Source of the DNA: Pseudomonas oryzihabitans
GTDB lineage: Bacteria > Pseudomonadota > Gammaproteobacteria > Pseudomonadales > Pseudomonadaceae
Direction of reading: 5' to 3'
NCBI RefSeq assembly: GCF_006384975.1
Contig: NZ_CP021645.1
Location: forward strand, 4,802,001 to 4,866,000
Length of the DNA: 64,000 bases
In this document: piece after piece, positions 10,383 through 19,709 of the stretch
How the letters are laid out: each line of letters opens with the position of its first letter
Numbering within the stretch: the first letter of the stretch is position 1
Notes under the pieces: generated by a model
Seen by the model: only the letters and a program-made list of their open reading frames with translations
What the model was told of the DNA's origin: nothing
Database searches by the model: none
Translations under genes and position numbers: made by a program

Positions 10383-11681
10383 ATGGAAAACCTCTCGCTC
10401 TTCGATCTGCCTCCCGCCGCCCCGACTGAAAAGCCCACCTCCAAGCGTGCCCGCAAGCCGGTCGCCCGCGCCGGCCTGCGGCTGCTGCACACCTCCGACT
10501 GGCATCTGGGGCAGCACTTCCTCGGCCGCACCCGCGAGGCCGAGCATCGTGCCTTTCTGGCCTGGCTGGTAGCCCAGGTGGAGGAACAGCAGGTGGATGT
10601 GGTGCTGGTGGCGGGGGACATCTTCGATACCGCGACCCCGCCGAGCTATGCCCGCGAGCTGTACAACGGCTTCATCGTCGCCCTGCGCGGTACCGGTGCC
10701 AGCCTGGTGGTGCTGGGGGGCAACCATGATTCCGCGGCGGTCCTGGCGGAATCCCGCGAGTTGCTGGCCTGCCTGGATACCCGGGTGATCCCCTGTGTCA
10801 GCGCGACGCCGGCGGATCAGCTGCTGGAACTGCGCCGGCGTGACGGCGAGATCGGCGCGCTGCTCTGCGGCATTCCTTTCGTCCGCCCGCGGGACGTGGT
10901 GCAGAGCCAGGCGGGGCAGAGCGCCGATGAGAAGCGCCAGGCGCTGCAACAGGCCATCCAGGGCCATTACGCCGAACTGCACGGCCTGGCCGAGGCGCGG
11001 CGTGCCGAGCTGGGCGGCGGCCTGCCGATCATCGCCACCGGGCACCTGACCACCGTGGGCGCCAGCGCCAGCGAGTCGGTGCGCGAGATCTATGTCGGCA
11101 GCCTCGATGCCTTTCCCACCAGCGCCTTCCCGCCGGCGGACTACATCGCCCTCGGCCATATTCACCGACCCCAGCGGGTTGGCGGCCTGGAGCACGTGCG
11201 CTACAGCGGCTCGCCGCTATGCCTGAGTTTCGACGAGGAGCGCGCCAAGGAGATCCTGCTGGTGGAGTTCGATAAGGGCCTGGAGCGGGTGACGCCTCTG
11301 GCGGTGCCCTGTTTCCAGCCGCTGGTGGTGGTACAGGGGACGCTGGACGAACTCGGGGCGGCGCTCACCCAGGCGGCCGCCGATGGCACCGTCGAGTGCC
11401 CGGTGTGGGCCGAGGTGGTGGTGGCCGGCGATGACTACCTGGCCGATCTGCAACCGCGCATCAGTGCGCTGGTCGCCGAACTGCCGCTGGAAGTACTGCG
11501 GGTACGCCGGGCGCGCAGCGCGGCGGCGCCTACCCTGCAAGGCACCCAGCGCGAGACGCTGGAAGAACTCAGCCCCCTGGACGTCTTCCAGCAGCGCCTG
11601 GCCGAAGAGCAGCTGGACGACGAGCTGCGCACCCGGCTGGAAGGGCTTTACCGCGAGGTTCTCGGCGAGATGCCCGCCTGA
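10383..11681 (+). CDS. sbcD: Exonuclease subunit SbcD
   Basis: Mre11-like nuclease subunit of SbcCD, which opens DNA hairpins and trims blocked ends. Metal-binding phosphoesterase motifs are visible: HTSDWHLGQ, AGDIFD, GGNHD, TGHL and GHIH. With the start at 10383 (MENLSLFDLPP) the protein has 432 residues and about 33 extra Pro/Lys-rich residues before the conserved LRLLHTSDW start, so a somewhat longer N-terminus than usual. In most pseudomonads sbcC follows directly; here sbcC lies 2.5 kb downstream behind two unrelated genes. Confidence 0.94.
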   Translation: MENLSLFDLPPAAPTEKPTSKRARKPVARAGLRLLHTSDWHLGQHFLGRTREAEHRAFLAWLVAQVEEQQVDVVLVAGDIFDTATPPSYARELYNGFIVALRGTGASLVVLGGNHDSAAVLAESRELLACLDTRVIPCVSATPADQLLELRRRDGEIGALLCGIPFVRPRDVVQSQAGQSADEKRQALQQAIQGHYAELHGLAEARRAELGGGLPIIATGHLTTVGASASESVREIYVGSLDAFPTSAFPPADYIALGHIHRPQRVGGLEHVRYSGSPLCLSFDEERAKEILLVEFDKGLERVTPLAVPCFQPLVVVQGTLDELGAALTQAAADGTVECPVWAEVVVAGDDYLADLQPRISALVAELPLEVLRVRRARSAAAPTLQGTQRETLEELSPLDVFQQRLAEEQLDDELRTRLEGLYREVLGEMPA

Positions 11682-11780
11682 TCGCAGCGAAACGCTTCCA
11701 TCGGACCGATTTTCTCGACAGGAACAACGCCCGTTTGCCCGGGGTCACCCTCCTAAGCACCCGCCACAGGAGGAGATCCC

Positions 11781-12620
11781 ATGCACGACCTACCCCAACC
11801 CCTCGCCGCGACGCGCCAGGCGCATTCGACACGACAGGTACCCAATGTCCAGGGCAGCGAGCGCGTCATCTCGCTGCTGGGCGGCGGCCTGCTCATCCTG
11901 GGTGGCTTGCGCCGCGGCGGCCTGACCGGCTGCGTGGAGATGGCCCTGGGCGCCATGGCGCTCAGCCGCGGAGTCCGCCAGCGCTGCGAACTCAAGGCCG
12001 CGCTGCAACCCTCGCCCTTCGAGCAAGCCCTGGCCGAGCGCTGGGGCTGGCGCAATCCCACCGCCATCCAGCGCAGCGTCACCATCGCCCGGCCGCGTGA
12101 AGAGGTGTTCGCCTACTGTACCGACCTGCAGCACCTGCGCGAGCTGCTGCCCTTCGTCGACCGCATCGAGGCGGGCGCCGATGGCGACAGCCACTGGCAT
12201 GCCACCGGCCCCCTGGGCCGCACCCTCAGCTGGACCCTGGAGCAGAGCGAGCGGCGCGACAACGAATTCCTGCTCTGGAGCACCGTGCCCGGCACGGTGA
12301 TGGCGCACAAGGCCAGCCTGACCTTCACCGACGCGCCCCAGGGCCGCGGCACCCTGGTACAGGCCGTCCTGGCCTGCGAAGCCCCTGCCGGCCTGCTCGG
12401 CCATGCCGTCACCGAAGGCATCAGCCGCTTCACCGGCAAGGCGGTCAACCTCGGCCTGCGCCGGCTCAAGCAGCAACTGGAGACCGGTGAGATCGCCACC
12501 CCCGAGATCACCCGCAGCGGTCGCCCGCTGGCGCCATCCCATCCGCCGGTCACCCGGCCGGCCGACGAACCCCGTGCCGATCTCGATGCCGGCCTGGGCA
12601 CTCCCGAGAGGACCGAATGA
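11781..12620 (+). CDS. SRPBCC (cyclase/dehydrase-like) protein with N-terminal membrane segment
   Basis: 279-residue protein. Residues ~28-60 (VISLLGGGLLILGGLRRGGL and following) form one or two hydrophobic Gly-rich segments like those of DUF2892 proteins. Residues ~95-230 form an SRPBCC/START-like ligand-binding fold (IQRSVTIARPREEVFAYCTD). The C-terminus is Pro-rich and polar. AGGAGGAG precedes the ATG. The stop overlaps the start of the following dehydrogenase (ATGATG), so they are coupled. Such pairs occur in stress-related gene sets of soil bacteria; the ligand and role are unknown. Confidence 0.8.
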   Translation: MHDLPQPLAATRQAHSTRQVPNVQGSERVISLLGGGLLILGGLRRGGLTGCVEMALGAMALSRGVRQRCELKAALQPSPFEQALAERWGWRNPTAIQRSVTIARPREEVFAYCTDLQHLRELLPFVDRIEAGADGDSHWHATGPLGRTLSWTLEQSERRDNEFLLWSTVPGTVMAHKASLTFTDAPQGRGTLVQAVLACEAPAGLLGHAVTEGISRFTGKAVNLGLRRLKQQLETGEIATPEITRSGRPLAPSHPPVTRPADEPRADLDAGLGTPERTE

Positions 12621-13795
12621 TGCGAGCTCTGACCTGGCAAGCCCCCAACCGTCTGCAGGTGGAAACCGTTCCAGACCCGGAAATCCTCAATCCGCGCGAT
12701 GCCATCGTGCGCGTCATCATGTCCTCGGTATGTGGCTCGGACCTGCACCTGCTGGGCGGCTACGTCCCGGCGATGAAGCCCGGCGACATCATCGGCCACG
12801 AATTCCTCGCCGAGGTCGTCGAGCTGGGCAGCGGCCTGCGCAATGGCGATCTGGCCATCGGCGACCGGGTGATCACCATCTCCATCATCGGTTGCGGTGA
12901 TTGCGAGCACTGCCAGCGCGAGGACTACAACTGCTGCGACAACAGCAATCCCAAGCCCGAATTGACCGACCTGGCCTATGGGCAGCCCTGCACCGGCATC
13001 TTCGGCTACAGCCACGCCTTCGGCGGCTACGCCGGCAGCCACGCCACCTATGTGCGGGTGCCCTACGCCGACGTCAATCTGTTCAAGGTGCCCGATGGGG
13101 TCAGCGACGCCCAGGCGGTGTTCGTCTCCGATGCGGTGCCCACCGGCTACTACGCGGCTGACCTGGCCGACATCCAGCCCGGTGACACCGTGGCGGTCTG
13201 GGGTTGCGGCGGGGTAGGGCAGATGGCCATTCGCAGCGCCTACCTGCTGGGCGCCGAACGGGTCATCGCCATCGACCGCTTCAGCGATCGCCTGCAGCTG
13301 GCGGCGCAGAAGGCCGGCGCCATCACCCTCGACTACGAGACCACCAACATCCACGAAGCCCTGCTGGAGCTGACCGGTGGCCGCGGCCCGGATCGCTGTC
13401 TGGATTGCGTCGGCATGGAGGCCCACGGCACCCAGCTGGACTACACCTACGACAAGACCAAGCAACTGCTGCGGTTGCATACCGAACGCGGCTCGGCCCT
13501 GCGCCAGGCCATCCGCGCCTGCCGCAAGGGCGGCACGGTCTCGGTGATCGGCGTCTACGGCGGGGTGATCGACAAATTCCCCATGGGCGCCATCGTCAAC
13601 AAGGCGCTGACGGTGAAGTCGGGCCAGCAACCGGGGCAGCGCTATGTGGAGCGACTGTTCGAGCACATCAAGAAAGGCGAGCTGGACCCTTCCTACCTGC
13701 TCACCCACCCGATGAGCCTGGAGGAATCGCCCTATGGCTACGAGCTGTTCAAGACCAAGGACAAGAACTGCATGAGGGCGGTGTTCATGCCTTGA
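12617..13795 (+). CDS. Zinc-dependent alcohol/formaldehyde dehydrogenase family protein
   Basis: 392-residue medium-chain dehydrogenase related to glutathione-independent formaldehyde dehydrogenases. Catalytic zinc ligands are in VCGSDLH and GHEF. The structural-zinc lobe is Cys-rich (CGDCEHCQREDYNCCDN). The Rossmann motif is WGCGGVGQMA, with an acidic residue after it (AIDRFSDR) indicating NAD(H). An ATG at 12617 and one at 12620 are both possible. It is coupled to the SRPBCC gene and ends at a strong terminator. Substrate not determined. Confidence 0.88.
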   Translation: MMRALTWQAPNRLQVETVPDPEILNPRDAIVRVIMSSVCGSDLHLLGGYVPAMKPGDIIGHEFLAEVVELGSGLRNGDLAIGDRVITISIIGCGDCEHCQREDYNCCDNSNPKPELTDLAYGQPCTGIFGYSHAFGGYAGSHATYVRVPYADVNLFKVPDGVSDAQAVFVSDAVPTGYYAADLADIQPGDTVAVWGCGGVGQMAIRSAYLLGAERVIAIDRFSDRLQLAAQKAGAITLDYETTNIHEALLELTGGRGPDRCLDCVGMEAHGTQLDYTYDKTKQLLRLHTERGSALRQAIRACRKGGTVSVIGVYGGVIDKFPMGAIVNKALTVKSGQQPGQRYVERLFEHIKKGELDPSYLLTHPMSLEESPYGYELFKTKDKNCMRAVFMP

Positions 13796-13800
13796 GGGGC

Positions 13801-13832
13801 AGCCCGGTGGTCCTGAGGTCACCGGGCTTTTT
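13801..13832 (+). terminator. Rho-independent terminator after dehydrogenase gene
   Basis: A 9-bp stem, AGCCCGGTG (13801-13809) with CACCGGGCT (13820-13828), is followed by a run of Ts. It ends the SRPBCC/dehydrogenase unit, so sbcC must use its own promoter. Confidence 0.88.
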
Positions 13833-13837
13833 ACTGT

Positions 13838-13975
13838 TCACACCCACCCGGTCGTCAACGGCTGCACCAGCGCAGCGACCTTGTGGCCGCCGCTGCAACT
13901 GACCAACGCCAGGGTGCCCAGGCCGATCAGGATGGGCATGCCGAGAAAATCGAAGGGGGAAAGAGGCGAGCGCAC
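13838..13975 (-). CDS. Putative 45-residue membrane or lipoprotein-like microprotein
   Basis: Short GTG-initiated frame on the minus strand with a good ribosome site (GGGAGGA, 8 bases before GTG). The product begins MRSPLSPFDFLGMP, then a hydrophobic stretch LILIGLG-type (residues ~13-25) ending in VSCSGG, and a polar tail. The hydrophobic segment with a Cys suggests a single membrane segment or small lipoprotein. It fills the gap between the dehydrogenase terminator and sbcC, and is divergent from sbcC. No function recognised; it may be non-coding. Confidence 0.45.
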   Translation of the reverse strand: MRSPLSPFDFLGMPILIGLGTLALVSCSGGHKVAALVQPLTTGWV

Positions 13976-14147
13976 GACGAATCCTCCCGGGATACGTAGT
14001 TGCAGAGCGATACCTTGCAGTTGAGAGTGGGGGAGAGGGCAAGTTCAGCGGTGGACACGACCATAGGTCGAATGGTCGGTTGGCATGGGCGAGCGCGTCC
14101 AACAATGCCAGAATCGGCGGTTCGCCGAGTCGTCCTGGAAAAGCCCG

Positions 14148-17100
14148 ATGAAGATCCTCACCCTGCGCCTGAAGAACCTCAATTCCCTCAAGGGTGAGTG
14201 GAAGATCGACTTCACCGCCGAGCCCTTCGCCAGCAGCGGCCTGTTCGCCATCACCGGACCCACCGGGGCGGGCAAGACCACCCTGCTGGACGCCATCTGC
14301 CTGGCGCTCTATCACCGCACGCCACGCATGAGCAAGGTGGGCGGGGAGAGCAACGAACTCATGACCCGGCACACCGGCGACTGCCTCGCCGAGGTGGAAT
14401 TCGCCGTGCGTGGCGAGCGCTACCGGGCGTTCTGGAGTCAGCGCCGGGCGCGGGACCAGGCCAACGGCGCCCTGCAACCGCCCAAGGTCGAATTGGCCAA
14501 GCTGGACGGCACCATCCTCGCCGAAAAGACCGGCGACAAGCTGCGCCTCACCGAAGAACTCACCGGCCTCGATTTCGAGCGCTTCACCCGTTCCATGCTG
14601 CTGGCCCAGGGCGGCTTTGCGGCTTTCCTGGAAGCCAGTGCCAGCCAGCGTGCCGAACTGCTGGAAGAGCTGACCGGTACGGCGGTGTACGGGCAGATCT
14701 CCCAGCGGGTGTTCGAGCGCGCGCGGGAGGCCAAGGTCGTGCTGGAGGGCCTGCGGCACCGCGTCGCCGGCGTCGAGGTGCTGGACGACGAACGTCGTCA
14801 GGCGCTGACCAATGAAGGCGCCAGCCTGGCGGCGCGCGAGGCGCTATTGGGCGAAGAACTCAAGACCTGGCAGGCACAGCGGCAATGGCTGACCGAATTG
14901 GAACGGGCGGCGACCGGCGAGCAGCAGGCGCAAGCCCGCCTGGCCGCGGCGCAACAGGCCTGGGACGTCGCCGAACCGCAACGCCAACGGCTGGCCCTGG
15001 CCGAACCCGCTGCGCGCCTGCTGCCCCTCGAACAGGCCTGGCGCGAGGCTCAGGAGCGCGAACAGCGCAGCCGTGCAGAACTGACCCAGCTCGACCAGCG
15101 TATCCAGGCCCTGGCCGGCCAGCGTGACGCCGCTCTGGCTCAGGCTTTGGGCGCCAGTCTCGAACAGCTGCACCAGGCCGAGACGGAGCAGGCCGATACC
15201 CTGGCGGAGCAACAGCGCCTGGACGCCAGCCTGGCCGAGCGCCCGACCCATGCCGAGCTGGGCGAGCGCCTGGGCGAATGGCGCAGCCAATTGGCCCTAC
15301 GCGATGAGCGTGGCGAAGCCCTGGCCCGACTCACGCGGCGCCAGCAAGAGCAGACCCGCCAGTTGCACCTGCTCGCCGAGGAGCGCGATGCCCTGGCGGT
15401 CGCGGTGGCCCGGGCACGCGACCAGGCGAGCGCCGCCCAGGCAGCGGAGCAGGCGCACCTTGAGCGTTGGCAGACCGCCCTGGATGGCCGCGACGAAAAG
15501 GCCTGGCGCACCCTCTGGCAGGCGGCGCTGGGGCGCGTCAACGAAGTGGACCAACTGGATCAGTTGGTCGAACGCCAGCGGCAGCTGCACACCCAGCTGG
15601 AGCGCCTGGCGCGTACCCAGGGCGAGCGCCAGCGCCAGCACGACGAGCACCAGGTGCGGCTGGACGCCCTACGTGGTCGCTATCGCGAGGTGGCCCAGCA
15701 GGTGCGCGAGCGCGACAAGTTGCTCGAACAGGAAAGGGTCATCCGCAGCCTCGAAGCCCAGCGCGCCGACTTGCAGCCCCATGAACCCTGTCCGCTCTGC
15801 GGTTCGCGCGAGCACCCGGCGGTGGCCGACTACGCCGCGCTGGACGTCTCGGCGACCCAGACGGCGCTGCAGGAAGCCAAGGCCGAACTGGAACGCCTGA
15901 CCCAGGAAGGCAAGGAGCTCAGCGAAGCCCTGGCCGCCCTCAAGGCGCAGCTGGAGCAGCTCGCCGAACAGCAGACCGAGGCCAACCTGCAACGGGAGCA
16001 ACTGGGCGAGCTCTGGCGCCAGCGCTGCACGGCCCTGGGCGCCGATCCCGCGGCACCCGGCGCGGTGGCCGAGCTGCGGCGCCGCCAGGATGCCGAGCTG
16101 GCCCGTATCCAGCAGGTGCTCGCCACCCTGGATGGCCTGCGCCAGCAGGGCGAGGAGAGCCGCACCGAGGCGCAGCGTGCTGCCCGTCAGCAGGCCGATG
16201 CCGAACAGCGCCTGGCGCTGGCCGAGGCGGCCTGGGAGCGGGCTCGCCAGAGTCTGGCCGAGGGCGCTGACGAGCAGCGGGCGGCCGAGGCGCAACAGGC
16301 CCAGGCGGAGCGCCAGCTGGCCGCGGAACTCGAGCGCTGGGGCTTTGAGGTGCCCAGCCGCGCGGCCGAGTGGCTGGCCGAGCGCGACCAGGAGTGGCGC
16401 GCCTGGCAGGCCGACAGCCAGCGTGCCTTGGCCTTGCGGCAGAGCCTGAAAGACCTTGAGCAACGCCTGGCCACCCTGGCGCCCTTGGTGGAGCAATGGC
16501 GCAGCCGGGCGGCGGCAACCGCACCGGCCGAGGTGGCGCCGGAGGCCGCGGCTGCCATCCTGGCCGAGGCCACCCAGGCCTGGGACGACTGCCGTGAGCA
16601 GGGCGCCGCCCTGCAGGGTACCCGGCAGTCGCTGCATGAGCGACTCGACAGCGAGGCGCTGGCGGCGACCGAGGCTGGCGAACGCTGGTCGGCGGCCTTG
16701 GCCACCAGTGCCTTCGCCGATGCCGACGCCTGGCGCGCCGCGCAGTTGGACGAAACCGAGCGCAGCGCCCTGAGCGCCGAGCTGGCCAATCTCGATACCG
16801 CGCTGACCGAAGCCCGTGCCCTCGCCAGTGCGGCGTGTGAGCGTCACGCCACCTTGCGCGCCGAACCCCGTACCGAGCGTAGCGCCGCGGAGCTGGATGC
16901 GGACCTCGCGGCTGGGGCCGCCGAGTTGCGCACCCTCGGTCAGCGCCAGGGCGAAGTCGGGGCCGCCCTGCGCGAAGACGAGCGTCGTCGCGCGGGCTTG
17001 CAGGCGCTGCTGGTCGAAATCGCCGCCCAGGAGCGCGACCACGACCTCTGGCAGCACCTCAATGGCCTGATCGGCTCGGCCGATGGCGCCAAGTTCCGCA

Positions 17101-17573
17101 AGTTCGCCCAGGGGCTGACCCTGGATCACCTGGTGCATCTGGCCAACGGCCAACTGCAGCGGCTGCATGGACGCTACCAACTGATTCGACGCCAGGCAGC
17201 GGAGCTGGAATTGCAGATCCTCGACACCTGGCAGGCCGATGCCCTGCGTGACATCCGTACCCTGTCGGGCGGCGAGAGCTTCCTGGTCAGCCTGGCGCTG
17301 GCCCTGGCGCTGTCGGACCTAGTCAGCCAGCGCACCGGCATCGATTCGCTGTTTCTCGACGAAGGTTTCGGCACCCTGGACGGCGAGACCCTGGAGGTCG
17401 CCCTCGATGCCCTGGACCAGCTCAACGCGGGTGGCAAGACCATCGGCATCATCAGTCACGTGGAAGCGCTCAAGGAGCGAATTCCCGTGCAACTCAAGGT
17501 GCGCAAGGGGGTTGGCCTGGGGCACAGCAGTCTGGAGCAGCGCTACATCGTGGAGCGCAACGCTATCGATTGA
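14148..17573 (+). CDS. sbcC: Exonuclease subunit SbcC
   Basis: Rad50-like SMC ATPase of SbcCD, 1141 residues. Walker A GPTGAGKTT (37-45), long coiled-coil arms rich in Gln/Glu/Ala/Arg, the zinc hook CPLC (Cys548, Cys551) at the mid-point, ABC signature region LSGGESFLVSLALALAL, and Walker B LFLDEGFGTLD with Asp1071/Glu1072. The start at 14148 (MKILTLRLKN) matches the family; a longer in-frame start at 14085 lacks support. It normally sits directly behind sbcD. Here a terminator and divergent microgene precede it, implying separate transcription of the two subunits. Confidence 0.95.
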   Translation: MKILTLRLKNLNSLKGEWKIDFTAEPFASSGLFAITGPTGAGKTTLLDAICLALYHRTPRMSKVGGESNELMTRHTGDCLAEVEFAVRGERYRAFWSQRRARDQANGALQPPKVELAKLDGTILAEKTGDKLRLTEELTGLDFERFTRSMLLAQGGFAAFLEASASQRAELLEELTGTAVYGQISQRVFERAREAKVVLEGLRHRVAGVEVLDDERRQALTNEGASLAAREALLGEELKTWQAQRQWLTELERAATGEQQAQARLAAAQQAWDVAEPQRQRLALAEPAARLLPLEQAWREAQEREQRSRAELTQLDQRIQALAGQRDAALAQALGASLEQLHQAETEQADTLAEQQRLDASLAERPTHAELGERLGEWRSQLALRDERGEALARLTRRQQEQTRQLHLLAEERDALAVAVARARDQASAAQAAEQAHLERWQTALDGRDEKAWRTLWQAALGRVNEVDQLDQLVERQRQLHTQLERLARTQGERQRQHDEHQVRLDALRGRYREVAQQVRERDKLLEQERVIRSLEAQRADLQPHEPCPLCGSREHPAVADYAALDVSATQTALQEAKAELERLTQEGKELSEALAALKAQLEQLAEQQTEANLQREQLGELWRQRCTALGADPAAPGAVAELRRRQDAELARIQQVLATLDGLRQQGEESRTEAQRAARQQADAEQRLALAEAAWERARQSLAEGADEQRAAEAQQAQAERQLAAELERWGFEVPSRAAEWLAERDQEWRAWQADSQRALALRQSLKDLEQRLATLAPLVEQWRSRAAATAPAEVAPEAAAAILAEATQAWDDCREQGAALQGTRQSLHERLDSEALAATEAGERWSAALATSAFADADAWRAAQLDETERSALSAELANLDTALTEARALASAACERHATLRAEPRTERSAAELDADLAAGAAELRTLGQRQGEVGAALREDERRRAGLQALLVEIAAQERDHDLWQHLNGLIGSADGAKFRKFAQGLTLDHLVHLANGQLQRLHGRYQLIRRQAAELELQILDTWQADALRDIRTLSGGESFLVSLALALALSDLVSQRTGIDSLFLDEGFGTLDGETLEVALDALDQLNAGGKTIGIISHVEALKERIPVQLKVRKGVGLGHSSLEQRYIVERNAID

Positions 17574-17696
17574 GCATTTTTCCGGTGTCGTGGTCGAAGG
17601 CCAGCACGAAGCGCAACGCTGAAACTGTTAACGTAGACAGCTTTGGCGCGTTCGTTGCTTTTTGGCGCTGTCCCCTTTTTCTATCGGCGATCTCCC

Positions 17697-19610
17697 ATGT
17701 CTCAGTTCCTTGCCATCGGACTGTTTGAATACGACCCCTGCAATGCCCTGTGGCGCGCAGACGCCGCCTGTGCGGCCATGCTGGATCGCGATGTCGATGA
17801 GCTCGCCCGTGGGATCCCCGAGGCTGAGCTGCTCGCTGAGCTGCACAGCGCCACTGCCGCGCCCCTGGGCTTATTGCCGAAAGCAGGTATGGCCTGGGAG
17901 GCATGGCGCCAAGGCGCGGATGGCCAGCGGCGCCACCTGCAATTCCAGCGTCGCGAGGACGGCGGAGTGCTGCTCGACGTCACCGCGCAGCGCCAGCACC
18001 AGGCCGAACTCTGGCAGGGCGAGGCCTTCAAGCGCAGCGTGATGGTCTGCAGCGTCGATTGCATCAAACTGATCGACTTGGAAGGTCGCCTGGAATACAT
18101 GAATCCAGGTGGTCTGATGGTCATGGAAATCGACGATTTCATTCCGTTCCAGGGCCGCTATTGGGCCGATCTCTGGCCCGAAGAACAGCGTCAGGAGGTA
18201 CAGGCTGCCATCGAGGCGGCGCGCCAGGGGGGCATCGGTCGTTTCACTGGCCTGGCCCCGACCGCCAAGGGCACGCTCCGTTGGTGGGACGTGGTGGTCA
18301 CGCCGATCCTCGGTGATGACGGCCGCCCCCAGCAGTTCCTGTCCATTTCCCGCGACGTCAGCGAGACGGTGAGGACACGCGAGGCGCTGGATGAACTCAA
18401 TCGCAACCTCGAAGAACGCATCGAGGCCCGCAGCCAGGAACTGGTAGCGCTGGAGGACGAGCTGCGCCAGGCGCAGAAGATGGAGGCCATCGGCCAACTC
18501 ACCGGTGGCATCGCCCACGACTTCAACAATCTCCTGACCGGCATCGTCGGCTCCCTCGACCTGATGCGTCGCCGGGTGCAGCAAGGCCGCATCCAGGAGC
18601 TGGAACGCTACCTGGACACCGCCACCCGTTCGGCCGAGAACGCTGCGGCCCTTACCCAGCGGCTGTTGGCCTTCGCTCGGCGCCAGGTGCTGGAGCCCCG
18701 TCCGGTGGATGCCGGCCAACTGGTGCAGGGCATGCACGAATTGCTGCGCCATAGCCTGGGCAAGAAGATTCGCAAGGATGTCCACCTGGCCGAGGATCTC
18801 TGGCTGTTGCACTGCGATCCGCACCAGCTGGAAAACGCCATCCTCAACCTCGCCATCAACGCGCGCGATGCCATGCCCGAGGGCGGTGGCCTGAGCATTC
18901 GGGTGGAGAACGTCAGCGGACCCTTGAGCGTTGGCTTGCCCGCGGAGACGCTGGAGGGAGATTTCGTCCGTATCCAGGTCTGCGACACCGGCACCGGGAT
19001 GGATGCCGATACCTTGAAGCGTGCCTGCGAGCCTTTCTTCACCACCAAGCCCTGCGGCCGCGGGACCGGGCTGGGGCTGTCGATGATCTATGGCTTCGTG
19101 CGGCAATCGGGCGGCCAGGTGGAAATCCACTCGGTACTGGGCGAGGGCACCTGTATCAGCCTCTATCTACCGCGGCTGCTCGCCCAGCCCGCCGAGGAAA
19201 CCACTGTCGACGACGCCGAAGGTCCAGTGCTGCCGGAGGTCTCCGGCGATTGCGCACTGATCGTCGAGGAAGAGCGCGAGGTCCGGGTGATCATCAGCGA
19301 TGCCTTGGCCGAGCTGGGCTACACCCCGCTGGCAGTTAGCGACAGCGCCACGGCCGTCGCCCTCATCGGTTCGGGCAGTCTGCGTATCGACCTCTTGGTG
19401 ACCAGCCTTGGCCTGGCCGGGCTGGACGGTCGGCAACTGGCCGAGCAGGCCCGGGCAACCACCCCCGGTTTGCCGGTGCTCTATCTGTCCGGCCAAGCCG
19501 ATCCGGCGTCCCTGCCGGAACTGGCGGAGGACGGCGTCGAACTCATCGGCAAACCCTTTGGCCTGGAAGAACTGGCGCGCTGCGTGGGGCGTCTGCGTCC
19601 AGGCGTCTGA
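17697..19610 (+). CDS. Hybrid sensor histidine kinase with degenerate receiver domain
   Basis: 637-residue soluble sensor kinase. An N-terminal sensor region (1-~100) is followed by a PAS-type domain with PAC end (~110-230, [10 protein letters not shown]), a coiled linker ([17 protein letters not shown]), the HisKA H-box GGIAHDFNN (His274) and the HATPase domain ([26 protein letters not shown]). The C-terminal receiver-like domain (~519-637) has Glu524-Glu526 in place of the acidic Asp pair, Ser570 where the phospho-acceptor Asp should be, but keeps Lys619. The receiver therefore probably cannot be phosphorylated in the usual way. No transmembrane segment is seen, so the signal is probably cytoplasmic. 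Confidence 0.88.
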   Translation: MSQFLAIGLFEYDPCNALWRADAACAAMLDRDVDELARGIPEAELLAELHSATAAPLGLLPKAGMAWEAWRQGADGQRRHLQFQRREDGGVLLDVTAQRQHQAELWQGEAFKRSVMVCSVDCIKLIDLEGRLEYMNPGGLMVMEIDDFIPFQGRYWADLWPEEQRQEVQAAIEAARQGGIGRFTGLAPTAKGTLRWWDVVVTPILGDDGRPQQFLSISRDVSETVRTREALDELNRNLEERIEARSQELVALEDELRQAQKMEAIGQLTGGIAHDFNNLLTGIVGSLDLMRRRVQQGRIQELERYLDTATRSAENAAALTQRLLAFARRQVLEPRPVDAGQLVQGMHELLRHSLGKKIRKDVHLAEDLWLLHCDPHQLENAILNLAINARDAMPEGGGLSIRVENVSGPLSVGLPAETLEGDFVRIQVCDTGTGMDADTLKRACEPFFTTKPCGRGTGLGLSMIYGFVRQSGGQVEIHSVLGEGTCISLYLPRLLAQPAEETTVDDAEGPVLPEVSGDCALIVEEEREVRVIISDALAELGYTPLAVSDSATAVALIGSGSLRIDLLVTSLGLAGLDGRQLAEQARATTPGLPVLYLSGQADPASLPELAEDGVELIGKPFGLEELARCVGRLRPGV

Positions 19611-19709
19611 CTCCGGCGCGGCGAACTGTCGCGGCGGTCGGGGGTCGATCCTTTCGTGTCGTGACGTCCGTTGCGGCTGCTGTCGTATCGACAAGAAAAG
19701 GAGCGCTTC

